A stretch of DNA of 64,000 nt from Elusimicrobiota bacterium (GTDB taxonomy: Bacteria; Elusimicrobiota; Elusimicrobia; Elusimicrobiales; UBA9959), in assembly GCA_026388155.1 (NCBI GenBank), contig JAPLKI010000016.1, forward strand, positions 124,001-188,000, written 5' to 3'. Shown here piece by piece: positions 8,216 through 16,585 of this stretch (positions are counted from its first letter, which is position 1; each line of letters opens with the position of its first letter). The notes under the pieces are model-generated. The model was not told the DNA's origin. It did not search any database and saw only the letters and a program-made list of their open reading frames with translations. A program made the position numbers and the translations under genes.

Positions 8216-8593
8216 ATGACCGCTCCCTTAGCGCCCTTAGTGCTTGTTGTAGACGATGAGGCCGATTACCTTGCCATAGCCGCCAGGCTGTTGAAAGGCG
8301 CCGGCTACAGGATTTTAGAATCCGCCTGCGGACTTGACGGAGTGGCGGCGGCCGGAAAAAACAGGCCCGGCCTTATCCTGCTTGACATAGGGCTTCCAGA
8401 TATAAGCGGGCTTGAAGCCGCCCGTAGAATACGCAAGCTCCCCTCCATGTCGCGCGTGCCGATACTTTTTTTTACCGTCCGCTCTGAAACTAATATCGTG
8501 GCGGAGGGCCTGAAAATCCCTGATACAGGGTACATCCTCAAGCCTTTTGACATGCAGGAGCTGCTTGCCAGGGTTGAGGCGCTTTTAGCATGA
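8216..8593 (+). CDS. stand-alone receiver domain (response regulator)
   Basis: A second 125-residue single receiver. Acidic pocket VVDDEAD, Asp57 in ILLDIGLPD, conserved hydroxyl in FFTVRS and lysine in YILKPFD are all present. It is translationally coupled to its neighbours: it starts 2 bases after the previous stop and overlaps the next gene by 4 bases (ATGA). Tandem single receivers beside sensor kinases and a MotAB/FliG-like set suggest a chemotaxis-like or phosphorelay input, which is inference. Confidence 0.88.
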   Translation: MTAPLAPLVLVVDDEADYLAIAARLLKGAGYRILESACGLDGVAAAGKNRPGLILLDIGLPDISGLEAARRIRKLPSMSRVPILFFTVRSETNIVAEGLKIPDTGYILKPFDMQELLARVEALLA

Positions 8594-9291
8594 GGCCGGA
8601 CGCCAGGTTTCGCCTCGCGCTTGTAAGCGCGGACCCCGCCGAGGTTAAAGAGTTGAAAGCCGCGCTTTGGGGACTGAGGCCCGAAATTTACCCGAAAGCG
8701 GCGCTCCTCCTTAATGTTTTAGCCAAAAAATCCCCCGAACTGGTAATCATCGGCGTAACTCCGCCTTCCATCAGCGCCCGCGACCTGATTTCCGTGCTGC
8801 GCGGCTGCGGCGGGCGGCGGCTTGTTTTGGTCGGTTTGCTTGCCGCTCCGGACGCGCGCATAGCGGGTGAAACACTGGCCGCCGGCGCAGATGAATGCTT
8901 CGCTTTCCCTCCCGATCCCGCGCTTTTCAGGGCGCGGCTCCTGAACCTTCTTGCCCGGGCACGGCTGAATAAAGAAGACGCGCCGGAGCCGGAAGTAATC
9001 CGGCTCGGACAACTTGAAGCGCGCCCGCTTGAAAGGACCGTTCTTTTTTCGGGGAAAAGCCTGAAGCTGACGGCTCTTGAATTTGATCTTTTACTTTACT
9101 TCCTCTCGCGGCAAGGCCGGGTGGTATCGCGCGGTACGCTTGTGGAGCAGGTGTGGCGCAGGGATTTCGGAGTGAACGCGCGCGCGGTGGATAAGAGGAT
9201 AGAGGTTTTGCGTTTCAAGCTGGGGAGTTTCGGCCGGGCCATCCGCACCGTTTTCGGCCTAGGATATATGTTTAAGGCTGAAGGTTTATAA
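8590..9291 (+). CDS. OmpR-family DNA-binding regulator with degenerate receiver
   Basis: A 233-residue protein with an N-terminal receiver-like fold (about 5-120) and a C-terminal winged helix (about 137-230) of the OmpR/PhoB type (LTALEFDLLLYFLSRQGRVV, VDKRIEVLRFKLG). The receiver lacks the phospho-aspartate: the strand reads LVIIGVTPPS where LLDxxLP is expected, and the acidic pair is replaced by VSAD. It probably works without canonical phosphorylation or with another input. The stop codon (TAA) lies inside hairpin E3, which separates it from the convergent kinase gene. Confidence 0.85.
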   Translation: MRPDARFRLALVSADPAEVKELKAALWGLRPEIYPKAALLLNVLAKKSPELVIIGVTPPSISARDLISVLRGCGGRRLVLVGLLAAPDARIAGETLAAGADECFAFPPDPALFRARLLNLLARARLNKEDAPEPEVIRLGQLEARPLERTVLFSGKSLKLTALEFDLLLYFLSRQGRVVSRGTLVEQVWRRDFGVNARAVDKRIEVLRFKLGSFGRAIRTVFGLGYMFKAEGL

Positions 9292-9322
9292 AGGAATTTC
9301 CTAAACTTCAGTCTTCAGCCTT
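9274..9322. repeat. intergenic hairpin E3 at a convergent junction
   Basis: AAGGCTGAAGG pairs with CTTCAGTCTTCAGCCTT around the core ATAAAGGAATTTCCTAAAC. It fills the 31-bp gap between two convergent genes and overlaps the stop codon of the regulator (9289-9291); the kinase stop (9323-9325) is immediately adjacent. It may serve as a bidirectional transcription end. Confidence 0.75.
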
Positions 9323-11344
9323 CTATTTAGGCAGCTCCCTTGCTATCGGCAGTGTAAGCTCAACTAAAGCCCCTCTCATCTTACCGTTTTTAGCCGTGAG
9401 CTTTCCGCCGTGTTTGCGGGCCACGGCTTCGGCAATGGTAAGCCCGATGCCGACTTTGTCCTTGCCTCCCGGGTTAAAGGGCAGAAATAGTTTCTCAAGT
9501 GCTTCCTGGCTGAAGCCGGGCCCCGAATCCTCAAAGGCAAAGACGGCTTCTGCTTCGTTTTCCGAGGCTTTAAGCACCAGCTTTAGAGCGCCGCCGGCTC
9601 CAAGATGTTCGTAGGCGTTCGTTATTATATTGGTAAACGCAAGTTTGAGTTTTTGCGCGTTTATCCGTGCCGTGGCGTACGGCATAAGTATTTGCTTTGA
9701 AAGCGCGAGTCTTTTCGTGCGGAAAGTCGTTTCCCAGTGCGCCGCCTGATCGGACAGAAAATGCGCCAGGTTTTCTTCTGAAAGCTCAGGCGTTTCCTCG
9801 TCCATATATTCCCGCCAGCCTTTAATAATTTCCACCGCGTCAGCCAGGCTTTTAAGGGAAGGTTCAAAGCCGCGCCGCTCGGGAACCGAAAGTCTTATGC
9901 TGAACCCTTTTATGCCCTTTGAAGCCTTTTCCAGGCTTGCGCTGACCTTATCGGTGAAATTAAACTGCTCGCGTTTTATTAATTCGGTTATGTGCAGATT
10001 TTTGCGTTTTAAATCGTCAATTTCGCGTTCCAGCGCCCCCACCCTCTTGTTCTCTTCCTTCAGGTCCGTAAGCGTCCTTTCTTTTTCTTCCAGGCGGCGC
10101 ATAAGCGCGGCGGCGTATTCCTGGTTTTTTACCAGGCGTTCGTTGAGCGTCTCAGTGTTTTCCTGGAGAATTCTTATTTTTACCAGAGCTTTTTTATGTA
10201 TTTCCTTTTCCTGGAATAGGTCGGCGGATCTGTCGCGTAAAATCAGGTTGATCTTTTCAATGTCGGAATTTCTGGCCTCAAGGGCCGCCTGAACCGCCCG
10301 TGTTTTTTGCGAGCTTTCTTCAAGCCCGCGCCTTAATTCCGCCGCCTTTTCCTGCAGACCGAAAATCTGTTTTACGGCTCCGGTAAAATTACTTTTTTGC
10401 TCCTCGGCTTTCAGGCGCGTTCCGGCCAGCTCGAATTCAAGCTCCGAAGAGAGAGCTTCGGCTTTTCGCGCGGTTTCCTTGTACTCCGCGCAGCGGTTTT
10501 CGGCGTCTTTCAGGCGTTCTTCAAGCCCGCTCCGCGAGGCCAGGACGGCCGCGAGCCGGTTTTCAAGCTCGATTTTCTCTCCGGCAGAAAGCGCGAGGCG
10601 GTTTTCCTTGAGTTCAAGCTGCGCCCTCAAAGCCGCCGCCGCTTCCTCTTGCTCCGCTATCCCGCGCCTGAGCGCGGAGTTGTTTTTCTCCAGATTTACT
10701 ATTTTTTCGGCGGTTTTGCCCAGTACGGCTTTAAAAGCGCTCGTTTGATGCAGCGCGCGTTTCCGTGCGGCAACGGCTTCTCCAAGCCTGGCCGCGAGAA
10801 TTTCGTAGGCCGAGGCCGTTTTTCCGGAGGCAAGACAATCGGCTTTTATTATTTCGGCGATTTCTCCAAGCGATGTCAGAGCGGCTGCTTTGCCCTGCAG
10901 GGCGTCCACCGCCCTCTGCCTTGCGGCAAGGGTCTCTTTTAAACCGGCCAGTTCCGAGCGCAGGGCCGCGATCTCGGCTTCCAAAATAGAATTCTCCCCT
11001 TTTTTCCCGGCGAGCTCCTCCGCTAAAGCCGCCTCGCGTCCGGGGGCATTGCCCGCGCTTTCATTCAGTTTCCGCGCTCTGGCTACGATGTCCGCATCCC
11101 CCTCAATTTTTCCTTGCAGGGCGGAGATTTCAGTTTTCAGCCCGGTTTCCCGTTCCAGACATTCTTTTAGAGCCCGCTCCAGGTGCGCGAGCCTTGAACT
11201 CAAAGCGGACGCCTCTTGTGCGGTTTTTTTGCGGTCCTCAATGGCGCTTGAGGCGCTCTCTTGCGCGTCGCGCACGCTTTGCCAGAGATAATCCATCTCG
11301 GAGTAAATGGTTTTATCGGGGATGTTTTCCATTCCTTCACCCAT
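9323..11344 (-). CDS. long coiled-coil protein with C-terminal HATPase (atypical histidine kinase)
   Basis: A soluble 673-residue protein with no signal peptide or membrane helix. Residues about 10-480 are almost continuous heptad-rich coiled coil. The C-terminal ~120 residues form a histidine-kinase ATPase domain (NAQKLKLAFTNIITNAYEHL N-box, EDSGPGFSQEAL G1, VGIGLTIAEA G2). No HisKA motif with an H-E/D-x-R/N-P signature is visible; the region before the ATPase has only NLAHFLSDQAAHWE. It lies 5 bases downstream of the FliF-FliG hybrid gene, so the two are co-transcribed. The product may be a cytoplasmic signalling or scaffold ATPase associated with the motor protein; this role is inference. 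Confidence 0.82.
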   Translation of the reverse strand: MGEGMENIPDKTIYSEMDYLWQSVRDAQESASSAIEDRKKTAQEASALSSRLAHLERALKECLERETGLKTEISALQGKIEGDADIVARARKLNESAGNAPGREAALAEELAGKKGENSILEAEIAALRSELAGLKETLAARQRAVDALQGKAAALTSLGEIAEIIKADCLASGKTASAYEILAARLGEAVAARKRALHQTSAFKAVLGKTAEKIVNLEKNNSALRRGIAEQEEAAAALRAQLELKENRLALSAGEKIELENRLAAVLASRSGLEERLKDAENRCAEYKETARKAEALSSELEFELAGTRLKAEEQKSNFTGAVKQIFGLQEKAAELRRGLEESSQKTRAVQAALEARNSDIEKINLILRDRSADLFQEKEIHKKALVKIRILQENTETLNERLVKNQEYAAALMRRLEEKERTLTDLKEENKRVGALEREIDDLKRKNLHITELIKREQFNFTDKVSASLEKASKGIKGFSIRLSVPERRGFEPSLKSLADAVEIIKGWREYMDEETPELSEENLAHFLSDQAAHWETTFRTKRLALSKQILMPYATARINAQKLKLAFTNIITNAYEHLGAGGALKLVLKASENEAEAVFAFEDSGPGFSQEALEKLFLPFNPGGKDKVGIGLTIAEAVARKHGGKLTAKNGKMRGALVELTLPIARELPK

Positions 11345-11349
11345 AGAAA

Positions 11350-12777
11350 TCAGCCTCGCGTCGGAAGCGTTGTGCGGCCTTTTCTTTCCAGTTCAAGCGC
11401 CGCGGCAATTATTTTCGCCCTTGCGTTGATGGTCTTTTCCAACTCCTGGGGGCCTGAAAGCAGATCTTTAACGATAAGTCGCACATCTTCAGACATGAGT
11501 TTAGTCACGTTGGCGGCGCTGGCAGGCGGGATACCCGCCAGTGCGCAGGCCCAGTCGGCGTATGGCCGCGCCACCACAACGGGCCGCAGGTTCTTTTCTT
11601 CAAGGTGGCAGATATCTTCAAAGGTAAACAGGCTCTTTGTGATTTCTCTCGATTTTTCCGGGTTTGAGCGGGCAAGCTGCTCAATAATCTCGTTGCGCTC
11701 GGTTTCGTTTACAAGGCTCAGCATGCGGCTGAGTTTTTCCGTGCCTTTCAGGCTTTTTTCCATTTTCATGCGCAGTTCGTTCTCAATTTCATATATCCGC
11801 TCCGGCTCCGCCTGCTTCAGGCTGATCAGCTGGTCCGTTACGGCCTGCTTTTTTTCAGGCGGAAGAGCGAGCAGCAGGCGGGATGACAGATGAGGCTGTT
11901 TATCCGCCAAGTTCGCGATAATGATAGCCGCGTCTTCCTGCGGCAGCTCGCCCACAAATTCAGCGGCGAGGGTCTGAGGGAGTTTTTCAAGGAAGTCAAA
12001 GGCCTGTCCCGCTTCGATCATGCCGCCTGGCGCGGCGCCGGTTTCCACATCTATCACTTCTCCCACTTCTCCGGTTTCACCTCCCCCGCCCGACGCCTGG
12101 GGGCCCGCGGCGGGGCCCTCGCCTCTGGAGACTCCTGCGTTAAGCTTGGCGTAGTCAATGAAATTATTGAGCAGTTTTGAGACCAGGGCGTAGGCGAAAA
12201 GAGCCAATATCACGAGCCCCAGCGCCCCCGCCAGGGCCGCCAGAAGAATTTTGCGGTTCTCGGGGGAGTACAGCAGATCGTTCCACCAGGGGATCATGTC
12301 CGCCTTAGCGGTGATAATGCTGTCGCCGCGCTGTTCGTTCAGCCGCAGCGTATCGGAAATCAGAAGTTTGGCGGCGTTTATTCTGTTGTCGGGCACGCTC
12401 CGGTCAAAAATAAGCGAGACGCTCAGCTTTTTAAGGCGAAATTCCGAGCTGCGTTCGCCTTCCTCGCGCTGCTGCTTAATATACTGGCTCGTTTTCTCCA
12501 ACAGGCTTGAGCCGGCATATCCCGGCAGGGGAAGACTTTCCTCCTGCTGGGGGGTGGCGGATTCGCTTTTTGCCTTCAGCAGTATTTCACCCTCGGCGTT
12601 TACAAAAACCCGGGTTTTGCCTTTTCCCACCAGCTGCTCAAGGAGATTTCCCACATCGGCCTGCAGACGGGAGGAAATTTCAGCTTCCCTGAGCGGGGAG
12701 GTGTTCAGCGGTTCCTCGGCGGCAAACGCGCCGGACCATAGAAGCGAGAGTAAAAGAGCTAAATAGATTGTTTTCAT
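11350..12777 (-). CDS. FliF C-terminal / FliG hybrid motor protein
   Basis: A 475-residue fusion. Residues 1-19 look like a signal peptide (MKTIYLALLLSLLWSGAFA). Residues about 30-175 match the C-terminal periplasmic part of the FliF MS-ring protein (LLEQLVGKGKTRVFVN; LKKLSVSLIFD; LNEQRGDSIIT; PWWND). A membrane helix follows at about 177-202. After a Gly-rich linker, residues about 258-470 match FliG middle and C-terminal domains (FDFLEKLPQTLAAEFVGELP, LFTFEDICHLEEKNLRPVV, then a torque-helix-like EDVRLIVKDLLSGPQELEK). FliF's N-terminal helix and first ring-building domains are missing. A GTG start at 12810 is possible; ATG 12777 gives the clean signal peptide. Co-transcribed with the coiled-coil HATPase. 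Confidence 0.82.
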   Translation of the reverse strand: MKTIYLALLLSLLWSGAFAAEEPLNTSPLREAEISSRLQADVGNLLEQLVGKGKTRVFVNAEGEILLKAKSESATPQQEESLPLPGYAGSSLLEKTSQYIKQQREEGERSSEFRLKKLSVSLIFDRSVPDNRINAAKLLISDTLRLNEQRGDSIITAKADMIPWWNDLLYSPENRKILLAALAGALGLVILALFAYALVSKLLNNFIDYAKLNAGVSRGEGPAAGPQASGGGGETGEVGEVIDVETGAAPGGMIEAGQAFDFLEKLPQTLAAEFVGELPQEDAAIIIANLADKQPHLSSRLLLALPPEKKQAVTDQLISLKQAEPERIYEIENELRMKMEKSLKGTEKLSRMLSLVNETERNEIIEQLARSNPEKSREITKSLFTFEDICHLEEKNLRPVVVARPYADWACALAGIPPASAANVTKLMSEDVRLIVKDLLSGPQELEKTINARAKIIAAALELERKGRTTLPTRG

Positions 12778-12809
12778 AGTAAGAACAGGTACAGAAACAT
12801 TTATTTTCA

Positions 12810-12890
12810 CTCAGAAGACAGGATTCAGTAGTCAGAATTCAGAATTCTTGAATATTCTGGTTCCTGAATTCTGACTTCTGGCTACCTGAG
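12810..12890. repeat. intergenic hairpin E4 (CAGAATTC type)
   Basis: The left arm TCAGAAGACAGGATTCAGTAG pairs imperfectly with the right arm CCTGAATTCTGACTTCTGGC around GAATTCTTGAATATTC. It lies upstream of the FliF-FliG gene and downstream of the next kinase on the same strand. Confidence 0.65.
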
Positions 12891-12928
12891 TAGTTGCTAT
12901 ATTCTAACTAATTGCCGTTACAAAGTTA

Positions 12929-14353
12929 TTACGGGTTTATATTCCGCGGGACCTCAAACCAGAAAAGAGCTCCCCCTTCAGGCGCCGCTCCGGCTCCGAT
13001 ACGGCCTTTATGCAGCTCCACAATGGCCTTTGAAAGCGCGAGTCCGAGACCGGTGCCCTTTTTTTGGGCTCCGCGCGCGGTCTGGCCGAAAACGGAAAAC
13101 AGGCCTTTGATCTCCTCCGGCTCAATGCCGGGACCCTCGTCGCGCACTTCCACCCGCAGTTTTTCCCCGTCCATAAAGGCCGAAATTCCGACCTCCTTTC
13201 CCGCGGGGGTGAATTTCAGGGCGTTTGAGACTAAATTAGTAAGCGCGTGCGTTGTAAGTTCCCGGTCAAGAAGCATTGGGCCGCGGCAGCCGGAAATATC
13301 CACCGTTAGTTTGACGCCTTTTTTTGCGGCTTCAGAGCCGAAAAATGCCGCGAGATCTTCAATAAGCGCGCCCGGCTCATAGTTTGAAAGGCGCAGTTCC
13401 ATTTTTCCCCTTTCAATCTTGGCCAGATCGAGCATGACGGTGACAAAATTTGACAGGCGCGAAGCATTGGTCTTTATGCGCGCCAGATCGCTCAGTTCAC
13501 GGCGCGTCCAGGCCCTGCCATCCCGCAGCAGCAGTTCCACATAGCTTTCTATCGCGCCCAGAGGGGAGCGCAACTCGTGGGTAATTGAGGAAATAAAATT
13601 TTTTTTCATGGCCTCCAGCTCCAGCAGTCTCGCCGACATGGCGTTGAAAGTGCGCGCAAGTTCGGCGATCTCATCGGAGCCGCGGGCCTCTATTTCGGCG
13701 CCAAAACGGCCTTCCCCCACGGCGCTGGCGGCGGCGGAAAGCCTTTTCAGACGCCTGGTAAGATGATAGGAGAGGGCAAAGCCGGCGCCCGCTGAAACAA
13801 AAAGTGAACATAGAAAGGCGATAGACAAATCGCGATAAACGGCGGTCAGGCGCGCCCGGACCTCGCTTTCCAGGTATGCCGCGTCAAATTCAAGCCTGGC
13901 CGCGTACTTGAGCGAATGGATTTCTTCTACCGGGTTTTTTGCAGGCCCCGCCCTTTTGGCCGGGGAGGTGCGGTTAATTATCTTGTCTTTCTCCGATGGC
14001 AATTTCCCCCGGCCCCAAAAGAGCGGGGCAGGCGGCGGGGCGCGCCTGAGCCTTGCCGGAGTCCGTCTTGGTTTTATCGGCCTGAATCCGCGGCCCAGGT
14101 CCAGTTCGGCGCCTGCGAGCTCCGGGCGGCTTGAAAGCAAGTCCGAGAGGTAATCCACCACCATAAGCGGATCTGCGGCCAGTTCCGCTTCCGAGAGAAT
14201 GTCGCGTGTTCCGCTGATAAGCAGGGCGGCCCTTTCCTTATGCGTTCTGACAAGCTCTCTCTCCTGAAACTTTATAAAAAAGAAAGAAAGCGCAAGAGAG
14301 GCCGTGGCGGCTATAACAAGCAGCGCGGCGCTTAATTTATAATACAGTTTCAT
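12929..14353 (-). CDS. membrane sensor histidine kinase with palindrome-derived insert
   Basis: A 474-residue kinase. Helix 1 (about 7-27), a short periplasmic region (about 28-174), helix 2 (about 175-197), HAMP (about 198-250), HisKA with His259 in SSITHELRSPLGAI, and HATPase (NLVSNALKF, DEGPGIEPEE, GTGLGLALSK). The periplasmic loop contains a basic, low-complexity stretch (residues about 108-137, APLFWGRG...RAGPAK). Its DNA (13944-14031) is bounded by the inverted ends of palindromic element P, so this part of the protein looks like an in-frame element insertion. A clear cognate regulator is not adjacent. Confidence 0.9.
   Translation of the reverse strand: MKLYYKLSAALLVIAATASLALSFFFIKFQERELVRTHKERAALLISGTRDILSEAELAADPLMVVDYLSDLLSSRPELAGAELDLGRGFRPIKPRRTPARLRRAPPPAPLFWGRGKLPSEKDKIINRTSPAKRAGPAKNPVEEIHSLKYAARLEFDAAYLESEVRARLTAVYRDLSIAFLCSLFVSAGAGFALSYHLTRRLKRLSAAASAVGEGRFGAEIEARGSDEIAELARTFNAMSARLLELEAMKKNFISSITHELRSPLGAIESYVELLLRDGRAWTRRELSDLARIKTNASRLSNFVTVMLDLAKIERGKMELRLSNYEPGALIEDLAAFFGSEAAKKGVKLTVDISGCRGPMLLDRELTTHALTNLVSNALKFTPAGKEVGISAFMDGEKLRVEVRDEGPGIEPEEIKGLFSVFGQTARGAQKKGTGLGLALSKAIVELHKGRIGAGAAPEGGALFWFEVPRNINP
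13944..14031. repeat. palindromic element P-like insert inside kinase gene
   Basis: GCCCCGCCCTTTTGGCC at 13945-13961 and GGCCCCAAAAGAGCGGGGC at 14011-14029 are inverted with respect to each other. They match the terminal words of element P at 1843-2108 over 16-17 bases. The interior differs from P. The reading frame of the kinase passes through without a stop. Confidence 0.7.
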
Positions 14354-14374
14354 GGTAAGTCCAAAGTATATGTA

Positions 14375-14460
14375 TAGAGAATAGGGGTTAGAGAATAGCG
14401 GTTAGGGAAGGAGTTCCTTATTTCCAGCCCTCACCCCTATATGCTAGCCCCTATCCTCTG
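14375..14460. repeat. intergenic hairpin E5 (GGGGTTAG type)
   Basis: AATAGGGGTTAGAGAATAGCGG on the left pairs with CACCCCTATATGCTAGCCCC on the right. The centre is GGGAAGGAGTTCCTTATTT, one of the clearest copies of the shared core. Confidence 0.75.
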
Positions 14461-14462
14461 CT

Positions 14463-16475
14463 TTATCTCGACAGCCTTATTATCCTTTCAAGCGCCTTCT
14501 TGGCCTGGGTGTTTCCGGGATCCAGTGTGAGTATTCTTCTGAATATGTCGGCCGCTTTGCCGTAGTCGCTTTTTGTGTAGAAGTCGGCGCCCTGCTGATA
14601 TAATTTCTCTATTTCCCTCGGGTCTTTGCCGGAAGGCTTCGGCGTTTCCTTTGCCGCCGCCGCCCCCGGCCCCGTCGCCGTAGCAGCCGTAGTGCCCGCA
14701 GTGGCCGGAGTCTGCCAATTCGGGCCCTGCTGGGACTTGGCCTCGGCTATCGCTTTAACAAGTTTTTCCTTTTCCGTCGGGTCGGTTTCAAGTTTAAGGG
14801 CGCGTTCCCAGTCCTTATCCGCCTGGATGTAATTGCCAAGCAGATAATGGCAGGAACCGCTTTTCTTTAGCGCGATCGGATTGTCCTTCTCAAATTCCAT
14901 CGCTGCATCCAGCCGCTCCAGGGCGTCCTCATATTTCTTTTGCGCGTAGAAAAGATCCGATTCCTCAATTTTATATTGGGGCCAGCCGCGGTTGAAAGTC
15001 ACCGGCACCCTGTCCGCCTTAATGCGCGATACTTCTTCGGCCTTGTCGACGAAGTTTGAGAGGGTCGAATCCTGCTGGTTGAGGCTTTGGGCGTATGAAA
15101 GTTCATGCATGGCGTTTATGTCCTTTCCGCGTAAAAAATCCCGAATCCCCGACGAAAGAAGCTGGGTGGCCTTGTCACGGCCCTCCTTTGGCGGCATGGC
15201 CGGATAAAAAGCTGCCACCGCGGCTAAGCGGCGGGTAAGATTTATCACCGAAGTGTCCGGCAGTAATTCCCCCGCCTTGTCTACTAACAGCTTACTTGCC
15301 GCCTGGTAGTTCTCTTTTTCAACTTCGGCGTTTATTTGCGCGAGACGCGGGTCATCAAGGCTTGCCGTGTCGCGCCCGCTCTTATAGTCCGCCGCTTCCC
15401 GGATTTTTTTGTACTGCTCAAGGAATTCGGTCGCCGCCTGCTCATCCGCCGTGGGAGAGCCGAAATGGTAGACCATGGCCAGTTTATGGCTGCCGATAGT
15501 ATTCTGCACGGTTCCAAGCGGTATTGAAAAACCGTAATCGAACTGAATTTTGCTTATCTTGTAGGAGAGGCCGGCTGTAATCTGCCTGAATTCCCTGTCT
15601 CCTATGCCCAGCGACATCCTTGCCGAAATATCACCCTTGTCCAGACTTGGGAAAGTTTTTTCCGCGCCGAAAATAAACTGCTTGTCCTGCGTGCCGCCAG
15701 GGCCCTTTTGCATCTTAATTTCCGAGGTAAGCAGAAGCCACAGGGCTTTGTACGACGCGCCCAAACGGGTTTTCATGGGTACGGGATCTTTTTGCGAGAA
15801 GCCGACATCGGGCTGGTTCGCGTCCAGTACGGCCAGCCCCAGAGTATAGTGTTTATCCAGGCGGTAAAGAATACCCAGGTCCGCGCCCAGGGCGGATTTG
15901 GAGTTCGCCCCCACCAGAACGGGGTCGGATGCGTTTGTGGCTGAAATACCGTCCACGGAATTAACGGCATTATAGGCTTCGTCCAGGCGGGAGAAGGAGT
16001 GTGTGAGGTACTTTAGCGAAGTGCCGACGGAAAATTTTTCCAAAGAAGTACCTTTAGGAAAACGGTATCCGTATGAAAGTTGCATGGCTTTTTCAGCGTA
16101 AATCCCGGAAAGTGAGAATTGGTTCCATAAAAAGCCAAGTCCGCCCAGGCGTCCGTTATCCAGCGGCATGGCGAAGGCGGCGTTGCTCAGCCCGAGGCTT
16201 GAGCCGTCGCTAAGCCCGCTGTATAATATGGAATGCGAGGCCATGGCTTTTGGCCGTCCTATATCCGCAAGGCCCGCCGGGTTGTAATAAATTGCGTTTA
16301 TATCGTCGGCCACGGCCGTGAAGGCATCCCCCATGCCGGCGGCCCTGGCGCCGAGGCCCATGTCCTCAAAAGCGGCGAAAGCGGGATACTGGGTACAGGG
16401 TATTGGGCACAGGATAAAAGCGAGCAGGATTGCCAAAAATGACGCTGGCCGTTTATTCTGCGCTAGAATATTCAT
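14463..16475 (-). CDS. PorV/PorQ-like outer-membrane barrel fused to helical TPR domain
   Basis: Secreted 670-residue protein. A signal peptide (about 1-35) is followed by the PorV/PorQ-family opening (GLGARAAGMGDAFTAVADD and IYYNPAGLA) and an outer-membrane beta-barrel of ~300 residues ending near SHKLAMVYHFG. From about residue 340 it becomes helical, with TPR-like units (SDLFYAQKKYEDALERLDAA; LLGNYIQADKDWERALKLE) and a last TPR at the C-terminus after an Ala/Thr/Gly/Pro linker. PorV proteins act as outer-membrane carriers for proteins with C-terminal sorting domains in type IX secretion. Here two proteins with such a domain are encoded next to it. Whether that function applies is inference. 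Confidence 0.83.
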   Translation of the reverse strand: MNILAQNKRPASFLAILLAFILCPIPCTQYPAFAAFEDMGLGARAAGMGDAFTAVADDINAIYYNPAGLADIGRPKAMASHSILYSGLSDGSSLGLSNAAFAMPLDNGRLGGLGFLWNQFSLSGIYAEKAMQLSYGYRFPKGTSLEKFSVGTSLKYLTHSFSRLDEAYNAVNSVDGISATNASDPVLVGANSKSALGADLGILYRLDKHYTLGLAVLDANQPDVGFSQKDPVPMKTRLGASYKALWLLLTSEIKMQKGPGGTQDKQFIFGAEKTFPSLDKGDISARMSLGIGDREFRQITAGLSYKISKIQFDYGFSIPLGTVQNTIGSHKLAMVYHFGSPTADEQAATEFLEQYKKIREAADYKSGRDTASLDDPRLAQINAEVEKENYQAASKLLVDKAGELLPDTSVINLTRRLAAVAAFYPAMPPKEGRDKATQLLSSGIRDFLRGKDINAMHELSYAQSLNQQDSTLSNFVDKAEEVSRIKADRVPVTFNRGWPQYKIEESDLFYAQKKYEDALERLDAAMEFEKDNPIALKKSGSCHYLLGNYIQADKDWERALKLETDPTEKEKLVKAIAEAKSQQGPNWQTPATAGTTAATATGPGAAAAKETPKPSGKDPREIEKLYQQGADFYTKSDYGKAADIFRRILTLDPGNTQAKKALERIIRLSR

Positions 16476-16496
16476 AAATATACTCTACCGTTCGCT

Positions 16497-16576
16497 ATAC
16501 GCCGTAAGCCTTAAGCCATAAGCCAGGGAAGCTTCCTTATTAGCCCTATAGCCTAAGGCTTATAGTTTATGGCTTT
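16497..16576. repeat. intergenic hairpin E6 (GCCATAA type)
   Basis: The left arm GCCGTAAGCCTTAAGCCATAAGCC pairs with AGCCTAAGGCTTATAGTTTATGGC on the right. The core reads AGGGAAGCTTCCTTATTAGCCCT. It separates two genes on the minus strand. Confidence 0.75.
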
Positions 16577-16585
16577 TGTAACTGC

